From contig NZ_CP015864.1 in assembly GCF_002163755.1 (NCBI RefSeq), forward strand, positions 434,001-498,000: a stretch of 64,000 bases of DNA, given 5' to 3'. A program made the position numbers and the translations under genes. This DNA is from Vibrio campbellii CAIM 519 = NBRC 15631 = ATCC 25920 (GTDB lineage: Bacteria > Pseudomonadota > Gammaproteobacteria > Enterobacterales > Vibrionaceae). The notes below the pieces were generated by a model. The model saw nothing but the letters and a program-made list of their open reading frames with translations, was not told where the DNA came from and did not search any database. Of the stretch, positions 35,912 to 43,709 are shown piece after piece (positions within the stretch are counted from its first letter, which is position 1; the number at the start of each line of letters is the position of its first letter).

Positions 35912-36451
35912 ATGAAGAAAGTTGTACGTTTAGTTGGTGTTGTCTCTATTTTTGGCGCTCAATCGGCAAATGCGATGAGTGAAAAAGATTGGGACGTGCT
36001 TACCGATATCGGTGCTTATGGTTTGGTTGCAACGGCTGCCGCAGTACCTGCATATAAAGGGGACTGGGAAGGTTTTTGGCAAGCCGGTTTCAGTATTGGC
36101 GCTGCTTCAGGAATTGGTTTGATTGGTAAAACGACCATCGACGCAGAACGCCCGGATAAAAGTGGCAATGACAGTTTCCCTTCCAACCATACGGCTAACG
36201 CTTTTGCTTCGGCGACAAACCTTCATTTGCGTTATGGCTGGGAAGCAGGCTTACCTGCATACGGTGTTGCTGCTTTAGTCAGCGTAGGGCGAGTAGAGGC
36301 GAAGAAGCACTACTGGCGTGACGTACTCGCTGGCGCTGCACTTGGCACCTTAAGCGCGTATGTATTTACAGATGCATACGATGAAAATGTTCAGCTTGTA
36401 CCTTGGGTGACGAGCGAAGATGTGGGTGTTTCACTAACATACCGTTGGTAG
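35912..36451 (+). CDS. PAP2-family periplasmic phosphatase-like protein
   Basis: A 179-residue protein with a signal peptide (MKKVVRLVGVVSIFGAQSANA). PAP2 motifs are present in order: KTTIDAERP (the KX6RP motif), FPSNHTANAFA (PSGH with Asn for Gly) and SVGRVEAKKHYWRDVLAGA (SRX5HX3D). Such proteins dephosphorylate lipid or soluble phosphates at the periplasmic face. The start is ATG 35,912 rather than an upstream TTG. Only one or two hydrophobic stretches remain, so it may be lipid-associated rather than a full six-helix enzyme. Confidence 0.85.
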   Translation: MKKVVRLVGVVSIFGAQSANAMSEKDWDVLTDIGAYGLVATAAAVPAYKGDWEGFWQAGFSIGAASGIGLIGKTTIDAERPDKSGNDSFPSNHTANAFASATNLHLRYGWEAGLPAYGVAALVSVGRVEAKKHYWRDVLAGAALGTLSAYVFTDAYDENVQLVPWVTSEDVGVSLTYRW

Positions 36452-36467
36452 TGTTCACCCCAATAAA

Positions 36468-36496
36468 CAAAAGCCTCGGCATAGACCGAGGCTTTG
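36468..36496. terminator. Bidirectional terminator between PAP2 and EEP genes
   Basis: CAAAAGCCTCGG, loop CATAGA, CCGAGGCTTTG. It serves two convergent genes. Confidence 0.8.
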
Positions 36497-36524
36497 TTGT
36501 ATCTAAATGTAAGAGGCTCAGTAG

Positions 36525-37889
36525 TTAAAACTGCGCTTTGATCCAAACCATGCGGTGGTCAGAAGACACATCTTTACCGTTACCGTACTTACCGATGCGG
36601 TCGTCGTTAAACAGTTTACGACCTTCTTCGTAAGATGCAGCCCAGTATACACCAGAGTCCACAACGTTTAGGTTTGCTGATGGCATCGCATAGTCAACAC
36701 CAAGGCCGAACGTAGACGTGATGCGGTTTGGAATTGGGTGAGTCGAGTTTTTATCTACCGCATGCTCGGCTGCACCATAGCTAGTAGGGTAAAGCTCACC
36801 ATTCATCACATCTTGATTAACCAATGGATCGTTATGGAAAGCTTGCATGATTTCACTGAAACCATCGCCATCCAGTGGATCAAGGTTTTGGTCACCCATC
36901 ATCACAAACTTCGCCCCTTCAGCTAAGCCACCTTTGTTCCCTGCATCATCGTAGAAGTACTCTTTACCTTGTACGTATTGATGCCAAAACTCAACTTCAG
37001 CACCATTTTGTACTTTGTTTTTGCCTGGATCGAATACTGGCGGAGTAGGGTGAGACATCAGCAGGTGAACCACTTCATCACCTTTTTCAGTAGGGATGAT
37101 AATTGGTGCATCTACGTGGTTTTTAGAAGATAGACGAACGACATCCCACTCTTCAGCTGTGTACCATTCATCACCACACTGCATGCCCTCTGGAATGGTT
37201 TGTGAACCGTCACAGATTGTGATTTTAGGGATTTCTGCGCCTTCCATGTCTTTCCATTTGAACTCTTGGAAAGTACGAGTGTTTTCTGTGTCGATCTCGT
37301 ATTTAGACATCAACGCGAAAGCGTATTGGCCGTGGTAGAAACCAAAGCCCCAAGCATCGCCAGGAAGCTGGCCAGCTGTGCCGTTGTTATCTAGGTCAAG
37401 ACCGCTGTTTAGACCTGTGTTTGTTGAGTAAGACTCGGTGTAAGGATACTCGATTGGTTCTAGGTTCGCTTCACCACCTGCACCTTCAAGGCTTTGTGCA
37501 ACAGATAGGTAGTTTTTCTGGAAGCCTTCCAGTGCCACCTTATCTTCACCTGTACCGTCGTTGTTGTATTCCGCCATCATAAGAACATCTGGACGGTTTT
37601 TCTGAATGATTGCTGCAACGTTACGGATTTGAATGACTTTTTCAGCCATTGTTTTGTCTGCATCCGCGATGCTGCCGTCAAGGTAAGCGGTGACAAGCTC
37701 AGTTTGCTTGGCTGGTTCAACTTGCATCTCTGCAACGAGATCTTCAAAAGTACTGCGATCAAAAGAGAGGTTATAAGTGGCGATCTTTACTTCTTTAGGT
37801 TGAACATCTACGTATTCAGTGTCGTCGTTACAGCCAGTCAGTAGTGCAGCGCCGATTAGGAGAGCAAGAGGGGTTTTGATGTATTTCAT
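36525..37889 (-). CDS. Exported endonuclease/exonuclease/phosphatase-fold lipoprotein
   Basis: A 454-residue lipoprotein (MKYIKTPLALLIGAALLTGC; Cys20). EEP-fold landmarks are IATYNLSF (about 35-42), DVLMMAEYNNDG (catalytic acidic residue), MSHPTPP, VMMGDQNLDPLDGDG (the GDxN motif) and the final VSSDHRMVWIKAQF (SDH). This metal-dependent fold covers DNases, phosphodiesterases and phosphatases; surface attachment suggests nutrient scavenging of extracellular phosphate esters or DNA. The gene is transcribed leftward on its own. Confidence 0.85.
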   Translation of the reverse strand: MKYIKTPLALLIGAALLTGCNDDTEYVDVQPKEVKIATYNLSFDRSTFEDLVAEMQVEPAKQTELVTAYLDGSIADADKTMAEKVIQIRNVAAIIQKNRPDVLMMAEYNNDGTGEDKVALEGFQKNYLSVAQSLEGAGGEANLEPIEYPYTESYSTNTGLNSGLDLDNNGTAGQLPGDAWGFGFYHGQYAFALMSKYEIDTENTRTFQEFKWKDMEGAEIPKITICDGSQTIPEGMQCGDEWYTAEEWDVVRLSSKNHVDAPIIIPTEKGDEVVHLLMSHPTPPVFDPGKNKVQNGAEVEFWHQYVQGKEYFYDDAGNKGGLAEGAKFVMMGDQNLDPLDGDGFSEIMQAFHNDPLVNQDVMNGELYPTSYGAAEHAVDKNSTHPIPNRITSTFGLGVDYAMPSANLNVVDSGVYWAASYEEGRKLFNDDRIGKYGNGKDVSSDHRMVWIKAQF

Positions 37890-38227
37890 GGGTATGTCAT
37901 ACCTTATAATTGGATTCGCGCAAATACTAAAGTTATCAGTAGCTTTTGTAAGCGATCTAGGTCACACAAACGATTGCGTAGTTACATGTTTGTTTATATT
38001 TTGTGTGATTAATGCAATAAAAGCATCATTTTCAACAGCAGAAGGTTATATTCAAACTGTTAAATAATGATGTCTATTTTATTTAATGTGCTTAGATTTA
38101 TATTTCATATTAATCAGTTTGGATAGATTTTGTTCGTTACTCATCTGAGTTTTAGTAGTGGGAAATTTTTCTTTATACTAGGGGTCTAACAGAAGTGAGG
38201 ACGACCCCAATCATTTGGAATCTCTCA

Positions 38228-38395
38228 ATGGCTTGGGCAATTCTTTTTCTTGCTGGTCTATGCGAAGTCGCATGGGCGGTCGGGCTCAAATACACCGAAG
38301 GTTTTAGTAAGCTTGTACCATCGGCATTCACTATTGGATTTATGGGGTTGAGCTTTTGGTTACTGGGTATCGCGGGTTTGAAGTTCGCAGCTTAG
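38228..38395 (+). pseudogene. sugE: sugE (Gdx) SMR transporter with in-frame internal deletion
   Basis: The frame from ATG 38,228 encodes 55 residues: a perfect SugE N-terminus (MAWAILFLAGLCEVAWAVGL, KYTEGFSKLVPSAF, FMGLSFWLLGIA) that passes straight into the usual SugE C-terminus (GLKFAA). Normal SugE/Gdx proteins have about 104-106 residues and four membrane helices, so roughly 50 residues covering helices 3-4 are missing. An exact small deletion, probably between short repeats encoding GIA, explains it. Guanidinium export by this protein is not expected. A hairpin (38,181-38,208) with an ACGA loop lies upstream. Confidence 0.75.
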
Positions 38396-38417
38396 CATTA
38401 CAAATACAGCCAAAAGA

Positions 38418-38442
38418 AAAGCCAGAGTGATGCTCTGGCTTT
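38418..38442. terminator. Bidirectional terminator between sugE remnant and DMT gene
   Basis: AAAGCCAGAG, loop TGATG, CTCTGGCTTT, followed by TATTGTTTTT. The genes on both sides converge here. Confidence 0.82.
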
Positions 38443-38484
38443 ATTGTTTTTCGATCAAACGAAACGTAAGTAGAAGGGGGATTG

Positions 38485-39384
38485 CTATCGTTTTATAAAC
38501 GGCAACTTGAGATGCTGACCAAATACGTTGATCAGCGCGCCTGTTACGATTAATGCGCCACCTAAGTATGTCCACGCCGAAGGTAATTCGCCAAAGAAAA
38601 CGATGCCCAAAATGACAGAGAAAATGATCTGAACATAAGAGTAGGCTGATGCTTTTCCGGCTTCTTGTGTTTGCATTGCCTTTGTTAATCCCAACTGTCC
38701 TATTTGCGTAAAGACGCCGACCAAAACGAGCATCATGGTTAGGTACAAATCTGGCATGACGAATTGATCCCCAATCAAAATAATCGATGCAGGCAGTGCC
38801 ACCAACGGGAAGTAAAAGATGATCACGGAGCTGTCCTCGGTCTGGCTCAGCTTACGAACGATTACGTACGCAATGGAGCTACCAAAAGCACCTAAGATGG
38901 CGATCATCACACTAAACATGGGTAATGCATGCTCCGCGTCTGGACCGGTTTCTGGTGTCACCATGACGTATAACCCAAGCAAACAGAGGGCGATACAGAT
39001 AAACGTCGAAGACTGGATACGTTCTTTAAGGAAGAAAACCGCAAGTAAGGCAGTAAATACAGGGTGGATGTACTGAAAAATGGTCGCTTCCGCGAGAGGT
39101 AGCGTTGTAACGGAATAGTACACACACATCAAAGCCATGGTTCCAACAGCACCGCGAGCAAAGAGCAAGGGCTTGTTATTACCCCAGACAGAAATGCCTT
39201 TGCGTTTCACGTCGAGATAGCTGATCACCAGCGAAACCAGAGCCCTAGCAGCTACGATTTCAAATACGGGAATACCGTGCAAGCTAACGTACTTGACCGT
39301 GGCAGACATCAGTGCAAAACCAAACGCGGACAGCACCATAAAGCGCACGCCAATGGGAATCATTGAGTTGAGTGAGTTAGACAT
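38485..39384 (-). CDS. EamA-family DMT exporter
   Basis: A 299-residue inner-membrane protein with ten predicted helices in two EamA repeats. The first repeat contains FGFALMSATVKYVSLHGIPVFEIVAARALVS (in two parts) and the conserved TTLPLAEATIFQYIHPVFTALLAVFFLKERI region. The second has KASAYSYVQIIFSVILGIVFFGELP. Family members export metabolites such as amino acids or cofactors; the substrate is unknown. Confidence 0.88.
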   Translation of the reverse strand: MSNSLNSMIPIGVRFMVLSAFGFALMSATVKYVSLHGIPVFEIVAARALVSLVISYLDVKRKGISVWGNNKPLLFARGAVGTMALMCVYYSVTTLPLAEATIFQYIHPVFTALLAVFFLKERIQSSTFICIALCLLGLYVMVTPETGPDAEHALPMFSVMIAILGAFGSSIAYVIVRKLSQTEDSSVIIFYFPLVALPASIILIGDQFVMPDLYLTMMLVLVGVFTQIGQLGLTKAMQTQEAGKASAYSYVQIIFSVILGIVFFGELPSAWTYLGGALIVTGALINVFGQHLKLPFIKR

Positions 39385-39534
39385 CTTACTGCTCGTTTAT
39401 TGCGGGAGATCGCACTTTAGCACACTAAACTCACAAAAAGATCAGCACCTTGTGATTAAGGCTTCGAATCTTCTTGAACCAAGGTAGACTGTCTCGTTCA
39501 GACATAAAAACAATAAATACATAAGGAGAAAGGG

Positions 39535-39987
39535 ATGATTCCTATTCAAGCAACGCATGTGTCCGGTGTGGTAATTTCTGAATTCGACGGCATAAAGAAA
39601 ATGCTATTACTAGAACGAGTGAAAGGCGGTTATTGGTGTCATGTTGCTGGTGGTGTGGAAGAAGGCGAAACTGGTTGGCAAACTATCGTGCGGGAGCTTA
39701 AGGAGGAAACACAAATCGAAGATGTAGAGCTTCATAGTGCAGACTATCTAGAACAGTTTTATGAAGCGCACAAGGATCGAGTCATGGTTCTCCCTTGCTT
39801 TGTTTTGTTCTGTAAACCGAATCAAACGGTAACGCTAAACCATGAACATACTGACTATCGTTGGTGTACATTAGAAGAAGCAAAACAGCTTGCGCCATTT
39901 GCCAATCAACATCATTTGTACGAGCATGTATGGAAGCACTATGTTGAGAGCGAACCGACACCTTTCACTTTGATTAAGCAAAGTTAA
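39535..39987 (+). CDS. Nudix hydrolase (NudB-like)
   Basis: A 150-residue protein with the Nudix box GGVEEGETGWQTIVRELKEE followed by TQI, i.e. G-x5-E-x7-RE-U-x-EE with Gln in the usual Gly position. The arrangement KMLLLERVKGGYWCHVAGGV resembles dihydroneopterin-triphosphate/dATP pyrophosphatases. The enzyme would cleave a nucleoside diphosphate-X compound in the cytoplasm. AAGGAGAAAGGG precedes ATG. It heads a three-gene operon with two GNAT genes at gaps of 13 and 3 bases. Confidence 0.88.
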   Translation: MIPIQATHVSGVVISEFDGIKKMLLLERVKGGYWCHVAGGVEEGETGWQTIVRELKEETQIEDVELHSADYLEQFYEAHKDRVMVLPCFVLFCKPNQTVTLNHEHTDYRWCTLEEAKQLAPFANQHHLYEHVWKHYVESEPTPFTLIKQS

Positions 39988-40000
39988 CTACGGAATCACT

Positions 40001-40555
40001 ATGTACCAAGGTTATGAACAACATCAGGCACTGCAAATTTCAGAGCGAATTTCCATTGAGCCTTTACTGACTATGCATGCCGCTATCTTACTCTCGGCGG
40101 TTAATGAGAGTCGGGAGAATTTATCTCAATATCTACCTTGGACAGATTGGGTCACTAACCATAGGGAGGCGGTTGCGTATATTTCCCAACGAATCAATTC
40201 CAATGCTCTCGATGCTTATTGGTTTGCGATAAACCTAAATCAAGAGTTTGTGGGAGTGCTTGGCATCAAAGGTATCGAAACACAAAGCAAAGTGACTGAG
40301 ATTGGATATTGGTTGGCAGAGAAAGGTCGTGGTCATCAAATTATCGATTTGGTCTTGATGACGTTAGTGCCACTGATTCAAGAGAGAGGCAACGCTAACT
40401 TTATCCAGTTCCATTGTATGGAAGGCAACATACCAAGCATCAAAATTGCTGAGCGTGCTGGTGCGACGCTAAAGGAATACATTGATCATGATTTTGAGAT
40501 GCTCGACGCCAACCAGCGTTTGGGCATTTATGAATTGCGCTTGGGAGAGTCGTAA
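40001..40555 (+). CDS. RimJ/RimL-type GNAT acetyltransferase
   Basis: A 184-residue protein. The sequence ISERISIEPLLTMHAAILLS, then YLPWTDWVTNHREAVAYI, TEIGYWLAEKGRGHQII (acetyl-CoA loop) and NIPSIKIAERAGATLKEY is typical of ribosomal-protein N-acetyltransferase-like GNATs. The target is unknown. It is the middle gene of a tight Nudix-GNAT-GNAT operon. Confidence 0.87.
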   Translation: MYQGYEQHQALQISERISIEPLLTMHAAILLSAVNESRENLSQYLPWTDWVTNHREAVAYISQRINSNALDAYWFAINLNQEFVGVLGIKGIETQSKVTEIGYWLAEKGRGHQIIDLVLMTLVPLIQERGNANFIQFHCMEGNIPSIKIAERAGATLKEYIDHDFEMLDANQRLGIYELRLGES

Positions 40556-40558
40556 CGC

Positions 40559-40969
40559 ATGAACATCATAATAGATAAAATCACTTGGCAAGACGCGATG
40601 CCAATTCGCCATCAAGTACTATGGGCAAATAAACCCATCGAACATTGCCAAGTAGAAGGTGACGAGGAAGCGGAGCATTTTGGCGCATTCGTCGACAACG
40701 TATTGGTGGGGGTGGCGTCGATATACCGAGATGACAATCAAGCTCGATTGCGTAAGTTGGCCATCTTGCCTGAGTATCAAGGGCAGGGTATTGGTTCGTC
40801 CATGATTCGATGTGTGTTAGAAAGCTTTCAGTTTTCACCTGTTGAGTATTTCTGGTGCGATGCAAGAGAATCGGCCTTGGCTTTCTACGAAAAGTTTGGG
40901 ATGCAAGTTGAAGGTGAGCGCTTCTACAAATCTGACGTTCCTTATTACAAAATGAAGCTTGCGCTTTAA
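40559..40969 (+). CDS. GNAT family acetyltransferase
   Basis: A 136-residue protein. The acetyl-CoA binding segment LRKLAILPEYQGQGIGSSMI (motif A, QGQGIG) and the C-terminal FYEKFGMQVEGERFYKSDVP identify the GNAT fold, similar to ElaA/YjgM-type enzymes. It lies 3 bases behind the previous gene in the same operon. Substrate unknown. Confidence 0.88.
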   Translation: MNIIIDKITWQDAMPIRHQVLWANKPIEHCQVEGDEEAEHFGAFVDNVLVGVASIYRDDNQARLRKLAILPEYQGQGIGSSMIRCVLESFQFSPVEYFWCDARESALAFYEKFGMQVEGERFYKSDVPYYKMKLAL

Positions 40970-41097
40970 CCAAAATATATCTGAGTTTGAACTCTAATTT
41001 CCTTAGTGCGTTAATAGTCAGAATGTTGCCCTTGTGTTAACTTTGAATCGTACATAAGTGCGACATTGCCCTTGATTGGGTGCACAAGGAGAACATC

Positions 41098-42510
41098 ATG
41101 AATGCGATCGTCGACGTTGAAGTTGGTCAACTGCTGCAACAAAAATTGGATAAGCTCAAAGCCGCATACAATGCCGAACCTTATCCGATCTTAGAGGTAA
41201 GAAAACAGAAGCTTAACCTTCTTAAGCAGACTATCTTGAATAACCAGCAAGCGCTGGTGGAAGCCTTAAGTGCCGACTTTGGTTACCGCTCTGAATTTGA
41301 TACGGCAATGACGGATGTATTGCCGACGGTTGCCCAGATCAATTACACCCTAAAACGCCTCAATAAATGGTGTAAGCCAAGTCGTCGTCATGCAGGTTTG
41401 TTGCTTGCGCCTTCAAAAGTCACCGTTCAATACCAACCGGTTGGCGTAGTCGGCATCATCTCTCCATGGAACTTCCCAGTTATTCTAAGTTTATCGCCAT
41501 TAGTGACTGCGCTTGCTGCGGGTAACCGAGTGATGATGAAACTCAGCGAATTCACCCCGATGACCAACAAAGTGATTTCTGAGATTTGCCGAGCGTTACC
41601 TGAAGATGTTGAAGTCGTAGAAGGCGAAGCGGAAGTTGCACAAGCGTTCAGCAAGTTGCCATTTGATCATCTTCTGTTTACCGGCTCAACCAATGTTGGT
41701 CGCGCGGTTGCTTGTGCTGCAGCGGAAAATTTAACCCCAATTACGTTGGAGCTCGGTGGTAAATCTCCAGTCATCGTGGCGGATGACGCTAACTTGAGTA
41801 AAGCGGTTGATGCGATACTGTTTGGTAAGTGCATCAATGCCGGGCAAATCTGTGTTGCGCCAGATTATGCCTTTGTACCCGAGGGAAGAATCAACGAGTT
41901 TGTCGCACTGTTTCTACAACGTTTTGAAGCGCTGTACCTCAAAGGCCAAAACGACCAAGGCTTTACTCATATCATCAATCAACGTCAGTACGACCGCTTG
42001 AAGGCAGTATTGGAAGATGCCAAAGTCAAGGGAGCAGAAATACACACCGTGTCCGAGACGAGCGCAGAAGGCCGACTATTATATCCGCACCTAGTGACCA
42101 ATGTTTCGGAAGAGATGGTCATTATGCAGGAAGAGATTTTTGGGCCTCTTATGCCAATCAAGCCTTACCGTGATATCCAAGAGGTCATTAGTTACATCAA
42201 TCAGAATCAACGCCCACTTGCTCTATACATCATGTCAGAAGATAAAAGTGTTATTGAGCGTATTACCCGTAATACTCACAGTGGCGGGGTCGGGGTGAAT
42301 GACACCATCTTACATGTTGGTGCGGAAGACGCGCCATTTGGTGGTATTGGGGAATCTGGTATCGGCCACTACCATGGCGAAGAAGGCTTTAGAACTTTTA
42401 GTCACGCCAAAACCATTCTAAGTACACCAACGTGGTTACCGCGTGTAGGTATGTTGATGGAACGCCGTGGTATGGCAATCAAAGCATTACAGAAATGCTT
42501 TATGAGGTGA
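41098..42510 (+). CDS. Coniferyl-aldehyde-dehydrogenase-type ALDH
   Basis: A 470-residue aldehyde dehydrogenase. Visible motifs are GVVGIISPWNFPVILSLSPL, FTGSTNVGRAVA (NAD loop), ELGGKSPVIVADDA (catalytic Glu), NAGQICVAPDYAFVP (catalytic Cys) and EEIFGPLMPI. The short length, the C-terminal hydrophobic tail and the CVAPDY segment match the coniferyl aldehyde dehydrogenase subgroup, which oxidises aromatic or long-chain aldehydes. CAAGGAGAACATC before ATG 41,098 fixes the start. Confidence 0.9.
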   Translation: MNAIVDVEVGQLLQQKLDKLKAAYNAEPYPILEVRKQKLNLLKQTILNNQQALVEALSADFGYRSEFDTAMTDVLPTVAQINYTLKRLNKWCKPSRRHAGLLLAPSKVTVQYQPVGVVGIISPWNFPVILSLSPLVTALAAGNRVMMKLSEFTPMTNKVISEICRALPEDVEVVEGEAEVAQAFSKLPFDHLLFTGSTNVGRAVACAAAENLTPITLELGGKSPVIVADDANLSKAVDAILFGKCINAGQICVAPDYAFVPEGRINEFVALFLQRFEALYLKGQNDQGFTHIINQRQYDRLKAVLEDAKVKGAEIHTVSETSAEGRLLYPHLVTNVSEEMVIMQEEIFGPLMPIKPYRDIQEVISYINQNQRPLALYIMSEDKSVIERITRNTHSGGVGVNDTILHVGAEDAPFGGIGESGIGHYHGEEGFRTFSHAKTILSTPTWLPRVGMLMERRGMAIKALQKCFMR

Positions 42511-42686
42511 GTCTTATGGTTCGGTACTTCAATCATCAAAGTCGTGAGCAACACGGCTCTTTCACTAATGTAGTTTTAAATAACGAATGCAAGTTTAAAT
42601 AACGTTAGTTAATAGAGTATTGAATAAACATATGGAACTGTATATCGAAAGTGGCACTTTATTGTATGATTGATAATTGAGCTCAT

Positions 42687-42715
42687 ATGGTCCATAATAT
42701 CAAGACCATTTGGTC
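42687..42715. promoter_or_regulatory. Repeated half-sites upstream of the Xre-RES operon
   Basis: ATGGTC (42,687-42,692), GACCAT (42,704-42,709) and TTGGTC (42,710-42,715) make two overlapping dyads just before the antitoxin ribosome site. Autorepression through such dyads is usual for Xre/RES systems. Confidence 0.5.
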
Positions 42716-42729
42716 TGCAGGAGCTCAAT

Positions 42730-43182
42730 ATGGCAACGGCAACATTAAAAAGCTTTAAACCGAAGCTGCCTCATAAGGCAAACTTCTGGTTTATGCTGGG
42801 CATTGAAGATGCCGAAACCGGTCGTACCGATGCGGTTCATAAAGGCTTTGAGCCAAAGGTATATCGTAATATCGTCGAGCGTGTGAAGCTTTCTCAAAGC
42901 GAATTCCAACACGTCACATTGATCCCGGTGAGCACCATCAAACGTCGACTCAAAAACGAAGAGCGCTTCAACACTCAAGAGAGTGATGCTATCTATCGTT
43001 TAGCGATGCTACTTAAGCTAGCAACAGAACTGTTTGATGATGAAGAACGCGCACTAGGTTGGATGCGAGAGAATGTTTATGGTTTGGGTGGAAAGCGCCC
43101 ACTAGACATGGTTTCAACCACGGTTGATTTTGAAATCGTCAAAGATTTGATTGGACGACTAGAGCACGGGGTATTCTCGTAA
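42730..43182 (+). CDS. Xre/ParS/MbcA-type antitoxin
   Basis: A 150-residue antitoxin. The N-terminal basic part leads into a helical DNA-binding segment (LIPVSTIKRRLKNEERFNTQ, about 70-90), then the DUF2384 toxin-binding domain (ESDAIYRLAMLLKLATELF, ALGWMRENVYGLGGKRPLDM). The antitoxin binds the RES toxin encoded 1 base downstream. CAGGAGCTCAAT before ATG 42,730 supports the start. Confidence 0.9.
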   Translation: MATATLKSFKPKLPHKANFWFMLGIEDAETGRTDAVHKGFEPKVYRNIVERVKLSQSEFQHVTLIPVSTIKRRLKNEERFNTQESDAIYRLAMLLKLATELFDDEERALGWMRENVYGLGGKRPLDMVSTTVDFEIVKDLIGRLEHGVFS

Positions 43183-43183
43183 T

Positions 43184-43654
43184 ATGAAGCTCTATCGACT
43201 GACTCAAAAGAAGTTCTCTGAGTCTCCATTTAGCCCAATCGGTGCCAAGCTATACGGCGGGCGATGGAACTCTAAAGGAACCGAAGCACTGTACTTTTCT
43301 CAATCCGAATCTCTCTGCTCGTTGGAAGTTTTCGTGCATGTAAACAACGATCCGGCGATCACCAAGCTTTACGATTTGTATCGTATCGAGATGCCAGAGT
43401 ACTTAATTGCCGCACTGGATGAAGAAGACTTACCGGTCACTTGGCGCTCCATTCCTGCTAGTGAATCCACACAATACATTGGTGACCAGTTTCTCAACGA
43501 TCCGCACCCTGAGTTTGCTGCACTGCAAGTGCCCTCGACAATTTCTCCTCGTGACAACAACTACGTCGTCAATCCAAACCATCCCAAGATGAAAGATATC
43601 CTGAAGAAAGCAGAGAAGCTCGATTTTGCTTTTGATCCAAGAATCTTCAAATAA
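43184..43654 (+). CDS. RES-domain toxin
   Basis: A 156-residue RES protein. Conserved residues are visible in KLYRLTQKKFSE, YGGRWNSKGTEALYFSQSES, SLEVFVH (the R-E-S triad region) and VPSTISPRDNNYVVNPNHP. RES toxins deplete NAD+ by phosphorolysis or hydrolysis, or modify host enzymes, when the antitoxin is lost. The start is one base past the antitoxin stop, so the two are a complete, apparently intact toxin-antitoxin pair. Confidence 0.92.
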   Translation: MKLYRLTQKKFSESPFSPIGAKLYGGRWNSKGTEALYFSQSESLCSLEVFVHVNNDPAITKLYDLYRIEMPEYLIAALDEEDLPVTWRSIPASESTQYIGDQFLNDPHPEFAALQVPSTISPRDNNYVVNPNHPKMKDILKKAEKLDFAFDPRIFK

Positions 43655-43688
43655 AAAAGCTCAGCGTTTGAATTCGCGCTGAGCTTTT
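43655..43688. terminator. Bidirectional terminator after the RES toxin
   Basis: AAAAGCTCAGCG and its complement CGCTGAGCTTTT around a 10-base loop. It serves the RES gene and the convergent acyltransferase gene. Confidence 0.87.
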
Positions 43689-43709
43689 CTTTCTCTCTTT
43701 TCCATTGGG

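Noticed and set aside
38181..38208. Guanidine-II riboswitch upstream of the sugE remnant.
   Set aside because: Only one hairpin with an ACGA loop is present and its immediate stem is mismatched; the class needs two well-formed ACGR hairpins. Kept only as a note under the sugE finding.
41008..41085. Repeated ATTGCCCTTG / GTTGCCCTTG words upstream of the aldehyde dehydrogenase.
   Set aside because: Two short similar words about 55 bases apart could be a regulator site but also chance; no dyad symmetry supports it.
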